In this document: positions 9,381-17,273 of the stretch, piece by piece
How positions within the stretch are numbered: the stretch's first letter is position 1
Layout of the letters: every line of letters starts with the position of its first letter
Source of the DNA: Vagococcus luciliae
Lineage (GTDB): Bacteria > Bacillota > Bacilli > Lactobacillales > Vagococcaceae
Reading direction: 5' to 3'
Length of the DNA: 64,000 nt
Assembly: GCF_024637875.1 (NCBI RefSeq)
Contig: NZ_CP102451.1
Coordinates: forward strand, 1,615,001 to 1,679,000
Notes under the pieces: model-generated
What the model was told of the DNA's origin: nothing
What the model saw: only the letters and a program-made list of their open reading frames with translations
Database searches by the model: none
Program-made: the position numbers and the translations under genes

Positions 9381-9420
9381 AGCAAGTATTCACCCCTAAA
9401 CCCATGGATGAATACTTGCT
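9381..9420 (+). terminator. Strong intrinsic terminator of the 52-residue protein gene
   Basis: A perfect 12-bp stem (AGCAAGTATTCA with TGAATACTTGCT) is followed by TATTTTATTT. It begins 27 bp after the stop codon. Confidence 0.85.
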
Positions 9421-9521
9421 TATTTTATTTGTTAAAATAAAGACCTATTGCTTCATACATCATTCTAAACGGCATCTATTTAAAAGTGGTATAGTTAATA
9501 AAATATAACATAACAAAAAAA

Positions 9522-9552
9522 GACAATGTTTTTTTAAATATAAAACACTGTC
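9522..9552 (-). terminator. Intrinsic terminator of the thioredoxin-like operon
   Basis: A 10-bp stem with one G-U pair, directly downstream of the 117-residue membrane-anchored protein gene; the A tract at 9515-9521 gives a minus-strand U run. Confidence 0.6.
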
Positions 9553-9562
9553 CAAATTATTA

Positions 9563-9916
9563 TTATTTGTCTTTAATTGGCTCATCATCAAACACTGCAA
9601 CAATTTTTCCATCAGCTTGTTTCGTTGCAGAGATTAGATACAATGACTTGTCAGGGTATTGATCTAACACATAAATACCATCTTTAGCTTTATCATCTAG
9701 TGCATCCCATGATTCAAATTCTTCTGTATATTTCCCTTCAGTAGTCGTTTTGGAATCATCCGTTTGCTCTATTTTTGATAAGTCAATACTTCCGGTATCT
9801 TTTGCTACAATATCAGGTGCACCACCTTTTACTTGTTCAGTATAAAAGTAATAACCTATTCCGCCAATAATGATAACTAAAATTAAAATAGAAAAAATTC
9901 GTTTAAATACTTTCAT
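9563..9916 (-). CDS. Membrane-anchored extracellular protein of unknown function, 117 residues
   Basis: It has a basic N-terminus and one hydrophobic segment (about residues 7-24, ILILVIIIGGIGYYF). There is no lipobox cysteine, so it is probably a signal-anchor with a short extracellular domain of about 90 residues rich in Asp, Lys and Thr. A GAGGAG site precedes the ATG. It follows the thioredoxin-like gene by 19 bp and is likely co-transcribed with it. I do not recognise the family; a role next to a redox protein is only suggested by position. Confidence 0.72.
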   Translation of the reverse strand: MKVFKRIFSILILVIIIGGIGYYFYTEQVKGGAPDIVAKDTGSIDLSKIEQTDDSKTTTEGKYTEEFESWDALDDKAKDGIYVLDQYPDKSLYLISATKQADGKIVAVFDDEPIKDK

Positions 9917-9935
9917 GTCTTATCTCCTCTAAAGG

Positions 9936-10274
9936 CTAGCCCATGCTATTGACACCATCGACGATTTTTTTTACATCTTTATATAATTCCTCAATGGGAA
10001 CAAACCTTGCTTTTCTTAAATATTCTCTGCCATCTAAGAACAATAATATGACAGGTACTGTCATTACTTGATATTTTCCAGATACTTCTGGTATATCAAA
10101 CGTATTCACTTCTAAAAATGTCACATCTTCACTAAATTCAGCTAATTTTTTCTCTACTTGTGGTTTCAATCCGTGACAAACACTACAATTTGGTTGACCA
10201 AAATAAACCATCGTCAATCCTTCTTGAGACACTTGTTCATTTAATTGATTGATGTCATAAACTTTTTCAAACAT
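9936..10274 (-). CDS. Thioredoxin family protein
   Basis: The 112-residue protein starts at MFEKVYDINQL, because GAGGGG lies 7 nt before that ATG; an upstream ATG would add five residues. It has a thioredoxin fold with the active site CSVC (a non-standard CxxC) near residues 31-34, followed by a helix, and the cis-proline strand MTVPVILLF. This suggests a thiol-disulfide reductase or a YtpP-like thioredoxin-like protein in the cytoplasm; there is no signal peptide. It forms a short operon with the downstream membrane-anchored protein. Confidence 0.88.
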   Translation of the reverse strand: MFEKVYDINQLNEQVSQEGLTMVYFGQPNCSVCHGLKPQVEKKLAEFSEDVTFLEVNTFDIPEVSGKYQVMTVPVILLFLDGREYLRKARFVPIEELYKDVKKIVDGVNSMG

Positions 10275-10337
10275 AACGTTTCCCCTCATTTCTCTCTTTA
10301 TTATATAAAGAGACCAAGGTTAATCCAACTTTTATGC

Positions 10338-11291
10338 CTAAAGCGGTTTAAGCCCAAATAGAGTAGGATAATGTTCCAACGTATCTACTAAATCCATCGC
10401 ATCTAAGAGAGTATAAATTACCACTATCTCCCAGGGCCTATTAAAGGTTTCATCAAATAACTCAATGATTGGATCCAGCTCTTGATGAATCTCTTCTAAT
10501 ACATGTTCCTCAACACTTAATACATTTAACTTGTAATGACGTGCCTCTATGGTCAAATAACCCAACGTGACAAGTGCGTCTAAAAAAATATCAAGTGTAT
10601 CGGATGATATGATTCGTCCTTTTTCAATACGACGTAACTTTCGTTCAGCATATGTTAAAAAATAAGACTCATTTACATCGCCCAATCGTTTTTCTAACAA
10701 TAAAAACTGAGGCGCTCGTGTGTTTTCTCGGTAAGTTTCTTCATAAAAAAAACTTGGCAAACTGACACATTCAGCTAAATTGGTTAAATTTTCAAACGAT
10801 AACCATTCTGTTTTTTTACCAGTTAATTGTTGAAAATAGAAAGGCAACTGCTTTATCTTAGCTAATGCTGGGGTATCTTCTACATACTGACCCAAAGCTA
10901 TATTGCCTTGTATTTTTTGATGCAAGGCATATAGTAAATAAAAAGCAACGTCTTTTGTCGATAAATCCAATTGTCTACATTTAGCGTTTAATTTTTCCAC
11001 ACAAGATAAAAAAAATGACTGATAGGTCTGTTTTAATTCCTCTTGTTTTTCTTCGGACATCACGTATCCAACTAACTCATATCGTCCATGATAACGTGTG
11101 ATAAGTCCAGCTGATATCCATGTTTCGATTACCACTTCAATCTCTTCCACATCAGGCAAGGCACGTTTCATATCGCGTAAGGTCACACTTTTTCCTTGTT
11201 CAATCATAAAATTAACGACTTGTTGAAATGCTTTATCTTGCATTAATGACCGATAAGTCTGTTCTGTTTGTAATGTTATAAATTGATACAT
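10338..11291 (-). CDS. Uncharacterised 317-residue protein (possibly DUF1803-related)
   Basis: This is a soluble, helix-rich protein. The N-terminal third (QVVNFMIEQGKSVTLRDMKR, then VVIETWISAGLITRYHGRYEL) looks like a winged-helix module, and a similar module appears near residues 225-260 (FLDALVTLGYLTIEARHYKL). It lies directly downstream of ppaC. I recall a DUF1803 protein beside ppaC in streptococci, and this may be a longer relative; the link is uncertain. There are no catalytic motifs, signal peptide or membrane segments. Confidence 0.7.
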   Translation of the reverse strand: MYQFITLQTEQTYRSLMQDKAFQQVVNFMIEQGKSVTLRDMKRALPDVEEIEVVIETWISAGLITRYHGRYELVGYVMSEEKQEELKQTYQSFFLSCVEKLNAKCRQLDLSTKDVAFYLLYALHQKIQGNIALGQYVEDTPALAKIKQLPFYFQQLTGKKTEWLSFENLTNLAECVSLPSFFYEETYRENTRAPQFLLLEKRLGDVNESYFLTYAERKLRRIEKGRIISSDTLDIFLDALVTLGYLTIEARHYKLNVLSVEEHVLEEIHQELDPIIELFDETFNRPWEIVVIYTLLDAMDLVDTLEHYPTLFGLKPL

Positions 11292-11313
11292 TAAATTAAC
11301 GCCTCATTTGAAA

Positions 11314-11341
11314 AAAATCTCCAAGTTTCCTCAGAGATTTT
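11314..11341 (-). terminator. Intrinsic terminator behind ppaC
   Basis: AAAATCTC pairs with GAGATTTT around a 12-nt loop, with an A tract that becomes a U run on the minus strand. It stands between ppaC and the downstream 317-residue protein gene. Confidence 0.65.
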
Positions 11342-11348
11342 TAGGTTT

Positions 11349-12278
11349 TTATGCATTAAATGCGTTTGTTAGTGGTGGAACCACTTGTTTTTTACGTGAC
11401 ACGACGCCAGCTAATTCAGCTGTATTATTTTCCAATGTCACATCAAAGGCTGCTTCCACTTTTTCTTTTGGTTCCCCAACAACAAGAGCCACTGAATTAC
11501 TATCTAAAATATTTGTAATCACTAAGATAAATAAATCAAACCCGTTATCAGTGTTTTCTTTTGCCATCGCTTCTTCTAATTCTGCTTGACGAGCTAATAC
11601 GTCATTCACGTCTACTGTATTAACTTGACCAATACGAACTGATTTATCGCCCATTGGGAAAGTTTTGGCATCCGCATTGATTAATTCTAATGCAGTTTTA
11701 GTTGAAAGATTGGTTCCTGCTTTTAACATATCCAATCCATAAACGTCTAAATCAACACCAGCAATTTCAGCTAATTCTTTTGCTGCTTTAATGTCTTCAT
11801 CCGTACAGGTTGGTGATTTGAATAGTAATGAATCAGAAACAATCGCTGAAAGCATCATTCCTGCAACATCTTTTGGAATGTCAATGCCATGTTCTTTATA
11901 GATTTTTAAGATGATTGTATTCGTACAACCAACTGGCTCAGCACGATAATACAATGGATTAGCTGTTTCAAAGTTTGCAATACGGTGATGATCCACTACA
12001 GCTAATACGTCTAATTCTTTAATGTCACTCACACTTTGTTGTGCTTCATTGTGATCGACTAACATCACTTGTGTTGTTTCATTGGAACAACTTTCAATCA
12101 CTCTTGGTGCATCCACGTTAAAATAGTTTAATGCATACGTTGTTTCCTCATTTGGTGTTCCTAAAGCAACGGCTTCCGCTTCTACACCTAGTTTATTTTG
12201 TAGATAAGCAAATGAGATTGCTGAAGCAATTGCATCTGTATCCGGATTTTGATGACCAAAAATTAATACCTTTGTCAT
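11349..12278 (-). CDS. ppaC: Manganese-dependent inorganic pyrophosphatase
   Basis: The 309-residue family II pyrophosphatase hydrolyses PPi in the cytoplasm. The DHH metal site is visible: His9, Asp13 and Asp15 in GHQNPDTDA, Asp75 in VDHNEAQQS, and DHH at 96-98. The C-terminal SRKKQ substrate-binding motif is at 294-298. The start is the ATG at 12278, which gives the family's canonical [20 protein letters not shown] six codons earlier lies in front of the GGAGGG ribosome site, so it is not the start. It is compact, complete and highly typical of lactic acid bacteria. Confidence 0.96.
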   Translation of the reverse strand: MTKVLIFGHQNPDTDAIASAISFAYLQNKLGVEAEAVALGTPNEETTYALNYFNVDAPRVIESCSNETTQVMLVDHNEAQQSVSDIKELDVLAVVDHHRIANFETANPLYYRAEPVGCTNTIILKIYKEHGIDIPKDVAGMMLSAIVSDSLLFKSPTCTDEDIKAAKELAEIAGVDLDVYGLDMLKAGTNLSTKTALELINADAKTFPMGDKSVRIGQVNTVDVNDVLARQAELEEAMAKENTDNGFDLFILVITNILDSNSVALVVGEPKEKVEAAFDVTLENNTAELAGVVSRKKQVVPPLTNAFNA

Positions 12279-12378
12279 AGTTATATATCCCTCCAATTAA
12301 TGTCATACAATTTGTATTATATCACAATTTTTATCATCAATAAGCAGAAAATTTTAAAATTAAGAATGTAAAGCTGAC

Positions 12379-12407
12379 TTGACATTTTTAATCGTCTTTA
12401 GTAATCT
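12379..12407 (+). promoter_or_regulatory. Sigma-A promoter of the XRE regulator pair
   Basis: A perfect -35 TTGACA at 12379-12384 and a -10 TAATCT at 12402-12407 are separated by 17 bp. AATGTAAAG occurs once just upstream (from 12366) and once just downstream (from 12411), which suggests operator sites around the promoter. Confidence 0.7.
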
Positions 12408-12412
12408 GTAAA

Positions 12413-12430
12413 TGTAAAGGATACTTTACA
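12413..12430 (+). promoter_or_regulatory. Palindromic operator candidate, TGTAAAG-GATA-CTTTACA
   Basis: A perfect 7-bp inverted repeat with a 4-bp centre lies at the expected transcription start, directly before the AAAGGAGGGG ribosome site. Its position fits autorepression by the XRE protein encoded downstream. Confidence 0.6.
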
Positions 12431-12442
12431 AAAGGAGGGGCT

Positions 12443-12643
12443 ATGAAAAACAATTTAGCTAACATTAGAAAAGAGAAAAAAATGACTCAACAAGACTTAG
12501 CCAGTGTGTTAAATATTTCTAGACAAACCATCATTTCACTTGAAAAAGGAAAATATAATCCTTCTATTATCCTAGCACTAAAGATTGGAAATTTTTTTAA
12601 TATCCCTGTTGAAGACATTTTTTTATTAGAAGAAAACGATTAA
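12443..12643 (+). CDS. XRE-family transcriptional regulator
   Basis: The 66-residue protein is almost entirely one helix-turn-helix domain. It starts MKNNLANIRKEKKMTQQDLA and contains SRQTIISLEKGKYNPS, the recognition helix region of the Cro/CI-like YozG group. The ATG follows AAAGGAGGGG. Thirteen bases downstream lies a membrane protein gene, a common pairing for this subgroup. The palindrome over the transcription start suggests autoregulation. What it senses is unknown. Confidence 0.92.
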   Translation: MKNNLANIRKEKKMTQQDLASVLNISRQTIISLEKGKYNPSIILALKIGNFFNIPVEDIFLLEEND

Positions 12644-12656
12644 AAGGAGAACACAC

Positions 12657-13061
12657 ATGAAAAAGAAAAAAATTGCAAGTTTCATCTTATTTACCATTGG
12701 AGTAATCTTACTACTTATCGGTTTATTAATTCAATCAAACTTATCCTCTATTTCAATTGGCCTTGGCTCAGGATTTATTGGAGGAGCGATTGCAAACTTA
12801 CTGAAATACAAAAAATTTGTTACCAACCCCCAATATGCCAAACAATATAAAATAGAAGAAAATGACCCTCGTAACATTGAAATACGCACTATGGCACTAG
12901 CAAAATCTGGCTCTATTTTATCCATCTTAGTTGTTATTTTATCTCTGATCACATCCGCCACACAACAAGCTCTTTGGATTACAGCAACACTCGTTAGTTT
13001 ATTTATTATTCACACAGCATTAACATTTTATTTTATCACCAAACTAAATAAAACTATGTAA
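12657..13061 (+). CDS. Membrane protein encoded with the XRE regulator, 134 residues
   Basis: Four hydrophobic segments are visible, at about 7-25, 29-45, 79-100 and 106-127. Between the second and third is a charged loop with ENDPRNIEIRTMALAKSG, a motif I associate with small DUF2178/DUF6773-type membrane proteins that follow XRE regulators. Function is unknown; a role in sensing or relieving repression is possible but inferred only from the operon. An AAAGGAG site precedes the ATG. Confidence 0.82.
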   Translation: MKKKKIASFILFTIGVILLLIGLLIQSNLSSISIGLGSGFIGGAIANLLKYKKFVTNPQYAKQYKIEENDPRNIEIRTMALAKSGSILSILVVILSLITSATQQALWITATLVSLFIIHTALTFYFITKLNKTM

Positions 13062-13065
13062 AAAA

Positions 13066-13098
13066 CAGATAGGTTAGTCGTTATAGCTAACCTATCTG
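13066..13098. terminator. Bidirectional terminator between the XRE pair and the PepSY lipoprotein
   Basis: A perfect 12-bp stem (CAGATAGGTTAG with CTAACCTATCTG) has an A tract on the left and a T tract on the right, serving the converging genes. Confidence 0.85.
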
Positions 13099-13106
13099 CT
13101 TTTTAT

Positions 13107-13724
13107 TTAATCTGCATCTGTTTCAATAATTTCTCCAGTTTGGGCATTAATCTTGTACTCAATTTCTTTTGTCATACCATCTTTAATTGATACGTCCCAA
13201 TAAGTCACGCCCATATCTTCTTTGATTTCCCAATCATCTATTTTGCCAGAACCAGCTTCTTTCAAAGCAATATCAAATATTTCTTTCATATCTTTTAAAT
13301 TAGTTAAATCAAGTTTGTTCTCTCTACGTTTAATACCATTTCTTTCGTCACGATCTAAATTTTCTTCGCGTTCTTTTTTTAATTCTTTTGTATCAGTGTT
13401 GATTTTTATTGAATATTCTTTATTGTCATCTATGCCTTCAATATCATAAACTGTTTGCCCAAAACTAGTATCTAAACTAATTGATATGATATCAGTATTT
13501 GGATAAGTTTCTTTATATGTTTCTATCGCGTCTGATAAACTCACCTTATAAACTGTTTCACTTGCACTTGATTCACTCGTTGATGAACTAACTGAGTTAC
13601 TTGAAGCTGAAACTTGTGAGCTTGATGACTTAGTCGTCTTACCCGAATCCGTGTTTTGCGATGAACACCCTGCAAACACTCCTAATGATAAAACCACACT
13701 ACTTAATAAGATTATTTTTTTCAT
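13107..13724 (-). CDS. PepSY-domain lipoprotein
   Basis: The 205-residue protein has a signal peptide with lipobox VFAGC (Cys19), then a Ser-rich linker (about 20-60). Two PepSY-like modules follow: one around DAIETYKETYPNTDI with a YDIEG strand, and one around KEIFDIALKEAG with TYWDVSIKDG and a YKINAQTGEI ending. PepSY domains are thought to bind or inhibit peptidases at the cell surface. The gene is monocistronic. Between the modules is a highly charged linker (KKEREENLDRDERNGIKRRE). Confidence 0.88.
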   Translation of the reverse strand: MKKIILLSSVVLSLGVFAGCSSQNTDSGKTTKSSSSQVSASSNSVSSSTSESSASETVYKVSLSDAIETYKETYPNTDIISISLDTSFGQTVYDIEGIDDNKEYSIKINTDTKELKKEREENLDRDERNGIKRRENKLDLTNLKDMKEIFDIALKEAGSGKIDDWEIKEDMGVTYWDVSIKDGMTKEIEYKINAQTGEIIETDAD

Positions 13725-13840
13725 TGCTCATTCTCTCCTTTTGGTTTTCTTAATACAATTTTATTATAAAGTATGTTTTATGAAAATAAAATCCTACTTA
13801 AGAATGACTTTAACATCATTCTTTCCATACAAACTAAAAA

Positions 13841-13864
13841 ACCTAGAAGATAACACTTCTAGGT
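13841..13864 (-). terminator. Intrinsic terminator behind pflA
   Basis: A perfect 9-bp stem (ACCTAGAAG with CTTCTAGGT) with an A tract giving a minus-strand U run, directly after the pflA stop. Confidence 0.75.
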
Positions 13865-13870
13865 CATTCA

Positions 13871-14644
13871 TTATTTCACTGCACGTTTTTCTTTATACTT
13901 ATTATAGTCTGCCGTATGAAGTAATTCTTGGGCATTTTTTACTCGCTCTTGAGTTGGTGGGTCAATGCCTTTTAATGGGTAATCAATTCCTAAGTCCTTC
14001 CATTTGAAAAGACCCATTGTGTGATATGGCAATACTTCAACTTTATCGACATTTTTTAATTCTTTAATAAAATTATCCAATCGAATTAAATACTCATCAT
14101 AATCCGTTCTTTGAGGAACCAACACATGACGAATCCAAACTGGCTGACCAATATCAGACAAATACTTTGCCATTTCTAAAATATTATCATTTGTGTGCAT
14201 GGTTAGTTCTTTGTGACCTTGTTGATCGATATGTTTGATATCAAAAAGAAACAGATCAGTGTATTTCAACATTTCATTGAATTTACTAAAAAATGGTTCG
14301 TCAAATGTAAATGGTTTACCACATGTGTCCACCGTCGTATGAATCCCATGTTTTTTTGCTTTTTTAAATAAATCAATGATGAAGTCAAGTTGAAGTAATG
14401 GCTCACCACCACTTATAGTGATACCCCCATCTTCTCCCCAGTAAGATTTATAACGTAAAGCTTCTTCCAGTATTTCATCAGTTGTCACTTCACGTCCTCC
14501 ACCGATTTTCCATGTGTCAGGATTATGACAAAACTGGCAACGCATTTTACACCCTTGCATAAATACGATAAAACGAACGCCAGGACCATCAACTGTCCCT
14601 AAATTTTCTGTCGAATGAATTCTTCCTGTTACTGATTCTGTCAT
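13871..14644 (-). CDS. pflA: Pyruvate formate-lyase-activating enzyme
   Basis: The 257-residue radical SAM enzyme installs the glycyl radical on PflB. The cluster-binding CKMRCQFC has cysteines at 32, 36 and 39, followed by the HNPDTW stretch. GGEPLLQ is the SAM-binding GGE motif. The start is the ATG at 14644: a GTG three codons earlier lies too close to the AGGAA ribosome site. It follows pflB with a hairpin between them, so its expression may be lowered relative to pflB. Confidence 0.95.
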   Translation of the reverse strand: MTESVTGRIHSTENLGTVDGPGVRFIVFMQGCKMRCQFCHNPDTWKIGGGREVTTDEILEEALRYKSYWGEDGGITISGGEPLLQLDFIIDLFKKAKKHGIHTTVDTCGKPFTFDEPFFSKFNEMLKYTDLFLFDIKHIDQQGHKELTMHTNDNILEMAKYLSDIGQPVWIRHVLVPQRTDYDEYLIRLDNFIKELKNVDKVEVLPYHTMGLFKWKDLGIDYPLKGIDPPTQERVKNAQELLHTADYNKYKEKRAVK

Positions 14645-14673
14645 TTTAGTCACTTCCTAACTTTGCTTTAAAA

Positions 14674-14703
14674 AAAGGATGACCGCTAAAACAGCCATCC
14701 TTT
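14674..14703 (-). terminator. Hairpin between pflB and pflA, likely partial terminator
   Basis: AAAGGATG pairs with CATCCTTT and an A tract gives a U run on the minus strand. It lies between co-oriented pflB and pflA, so it probably attenuates read-through to pflA rather than ending all transcription. Confidence 0.65.
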
Positions 14704-14722
14704 TATTTTACTAATGATTTAA

Positions 14723-16969
14723 TTACATTCTATCATGAGCTGTACGAGAAATAACGTCTGCTTGTTGTTCAGGTGTTAAATCACGGAATTTAACAGCATA
14801 TCCAGATACACGGATAGTTAAGTTTGGATATTTTTCTGGATGAGCTTGAGCGTCTAATAATAAATCAGTTGTAAAGACGTTCACGTTCAAGTGATATCCT
14901 CCTTTATCGAAGTAACCATCCATTACATTACGTAAGTTGTTAATTCGAGTATCATCATCTTTACCTAAACCATTAGGGTTAATAGTTTGTGTATTTGAGA
15001 TACCATCTAAAGCTGATGTATAAGCAAGTCTTGCAGTTGAGTTTAATGATGCTAAAAGACCATTTTTCTCACCTAAGAATTTACCATCTTGGTAACTTGG
15101 GTTAGCACCTGGTGCTAATGGTTTACCTGCACGACGTCCGTCTGGTGTGTTACCAGTTGCTTTACCATAAACAACATTAGAAGTAATCGTTAATAATGAT
15201 GTTGTAGGTGTTGAGTTTCTATAAGTATGTTGACGTTTAATTTGAGTCATGAAGTAGTCTAAGATCCAGTTTGCCATAGCATCTGCTTCTTCATTGTCAT
15301 TTCCGTAAGTTGGGAACTCATTTTGTGGTACATAGTCAACTGCTAATCCATCTTCGTCACGGATAACTTGAACGTTACCATGTTTGATAGCCATGATACT
15401 ATCAGCCGCATGTGAGATACCAGCGATACCTGTTGCGAATGTACGTTTTAAGTCAGTATCCATGAATGCTAATTGTGGTGCTTCATAAGCATATTTATCA
15501 TGCATGTAATGGATAACGTTTAATGTATTTACATATAATTCTGCTAACCAATCTAACATATCTTTATAACGAGTGATGAATTCATCATAGTTTAATGTAT
15601 CACCAGTCATTGGACGGAAACGAGGTGCAACTTGTGCTTTAGTCACTTCGTCAATCCCACCGTTGATTGCATATAACACAGCTTTTGCTAAGTTAGCACG
15701 AGCTCCGAAGAATTGCATGTCTTTACCCATAACAGTGGCAGACACACAACAAGCAATCGCACAGTCATCTGATCCCCAGTTAGCACGTAATAAATCGTCA
15801 TTTTCAAATTGGATTGAAGAACTTTCTTTCGCAATTTTAGCTGCGTAAGTTCTGAATCCTTCTGGTAAATGAGAAGAATACAATACTGTTAAGTTTGGTT
15901 CTGGAGATGGTCCCATGTTTGTTAAGGTATGTAAGATACGGAAATCATTTTTAGTTACTAATGAACGTCCGTCAATTCCCATACCAGCAATTGATAATGT
16001 TGCCCAAATTGGGTATCCAGAGAATAATTGGTTGTATTCAGGCGTACGAGCGAATTTAACCATACGTAATTTCATAATTAAGTGGTCAATTAATTCTTGT
16101 GCTTCAGCTTCGTTGATTACGCCATTTTCTAAGTCACGTTGGATATAGATATCTAAGAATGCAGAGATGCGTCCGATTGACATAGCGGCACCATTTTGTG
16201 ATTTAATGGCTGCTAAGTAACCGAAGTATACCCATTGGATAGCTTCTTGAGCGTTTTTAGCAGGTTTAGAAATATCAAATCCGTAGTAAGTAGCCATTTC
16301 TTTAATGTCAACTAACGCTTTGATTTGATCAGACACTTCTTCACGTAAACGGATAACATCATCTGTCATCACTTTGTTACCTACGTTAGATAAGTCTTTT
16401 TTCTTTTCAGCAATTAAGAAGTCAATTCCGTATAATGCTAAACGACGATAGTCACCGATAATACGTCCACGACCATAAGCATCTGGAAGACCAGTGATAA
16501 TTTTATTTTTACGAGCGGCTCTCATTTCTGGTGTATAAGCATCAAATACACCTTGGTTATGAGTTTTTCTCCAGTCACTGAAGATTTTTGTCATTTCGTC
16601 ATCCACTTCATAACCATTAGATACTAAGGCATTGTTTGCCATGTTGATACCACCAAATGGCATAAAGGCTTGTTTCAATGGTACATCTGTTTGCAATCCT
16701 ACGATTTTTTCTTCTTCTTTGATTAAGTAACCTGGTTCATGTGATGTTACTGTAGCAGGGATGTTGTTATCCATGTCATAAACACCATTTTTTTCATGTT
16801 GAACTTCAAATAATTCTTGTAATTTAGTCCATAATTTTTCTGTGCTATCAGCAGCTGGCTCTAAGAAACTGTCGTCACCTTTATACTCTGTGTAGTTTGC
16901 TTGAATAAAATCTCTAACATCCACTTGTGTGCGCCATTTACTACCTTTAAATCCATCCCAGTATCCCAT
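14723..16969 (-). CDS. pflB: Formate C-acetyltransferase (pyruvate formate-lyase)
   Basis: The 748-residue glycyl-radical enzyme converts pyruvate and CoA to acetyl-CoA and formate under anaerobic conditions. The catalytic Cys-Cys pair sits in AIACCVS at about residues 408-409 and the glycyl radical Gly723 in RVSGYAV. The ATG follows AAGGAGG. A long upstream region with a cre-like site suggests catabolite control. The gene is complete, and with pflA directly downstream it forms the usual lactic-acid-bacterium pair. Confidence 0.97.
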   Translation of the reverse strand: MGYWDGFKGSKWRTQVDVRDFIQANYTEYKGDDSFLEPAADSTEKLWTKLQELFEVQHEKNGVYDMDNNIPATVTSHEPGYLIKEEEKIVGLQTDVPLKQAFMPFGGINMANNALVSNGYEVDDEMTKIFSDWRKTHNQGVFDAYTPEMRAARKNKIITGLPDAYGRGRIIGDYRRLALYGIDFLIAEKKKDLSNVGNKVMTDDVIRLREEVSDQIKALVDIKEMATYYGFDISKPAKNAQEAIQWVYFGYLAAIKSQNGAAMSIGRISAFLDIYIQRDLENGVINEAEAQELIDHLIMKLRMVKFARTPEYNQLFSGYPIWATLSIAGMGIDGRSLVTKNDFRILHTLTNMGPSPEPNLTVLYSSHLPEGFRTYAAKIAKESSSIQFENDDLLRANWGSDDCAIACCVSATVMGKDMQFFGARANLAKAVLYAINGGIDEVTKAQVAPRFRPMTGDTLNYDEFITRYKDMLDWLAELYVNTLNVIHYMHDKYAYEAPQLAFMDTDLKRTFATGIAGISHAADSIMAIKHGNVQVIRDEDGLAVDYVPQNEFPTYGNDNEEADAMANWILDYFMTQIKRQHTYRNSTPTTSLLTITSNVVYGKATGNTPDGRRAGKPLAPGANPSYQDGKFLGEKNGLLASLNSTARLAYTSALDGISNTQTINPNGLGKDDDTRINNLRNVMDGYFDKGGYHLNVNVFTTDLLLDAQAHPEKYPNLTIRVSGYAVKFRDLTPEQQADVISRTAHDRM

Positions 16970-17273
16970 AATATGAGAACCTCCTTAAGTTAGTTGTTTC
17001 AAAGTTTTATATTTCATTTATTTACATGTTCAGTATAACACAAAAACAGATTTGCACAAGTGTTATAGTGAAAAAAAATACTAATTTTGTTAAAAAAAAC
17101 ACAATTACCGTTTAACCCCTAGCTTTAGTGACTTTCTTAAAATTTTATTAAGGAAGTTTTTCTGCTTATCTGTTTTATTTCCTGTACCTATCTGTATTAT
17201 AACAGCGGTTACATTTTGAGTCGTGTCATATAACAGAAAAAAGAAGAAACCTTTTAAAGATTTCTTCTTTTTA
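16970..17273 (-). promoter_or_regulatory. pflB upstream region with two promoter candidates and a cre-like site
   Basis: The 304-bp gap holds no gene. On the minus strand an extended -10 (TGTTATAAT, hexamer at 17196-17201) overlaps TGTAACCGCTGTTA (17200-17213). That sequence differs from the cre consensus TGWAANCGNTNWCA at one position, pointing to CcpA control. A second extended -10 (TGTTATACT, hexamer at 17032-17037) lies nearer the gene. The parC terminator occupies the right end. Confidence 0.55.
17238..17272 (-). terminator. Intrinsic terminator behind parC
   Basis: AAAAAGAAGAAA pairs with TTTCTTCTTTTT, a 12-bp stem, immediately after the parC stop. Confidence 0.75.

Noticed and set aside
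13651-14007. 118-codon plus-strand ORF crossing the pflA/PepSY gap
   Set aside because: It overlaps two real genes and the pflA terminator, lacks a ribosome site and resembles no family.
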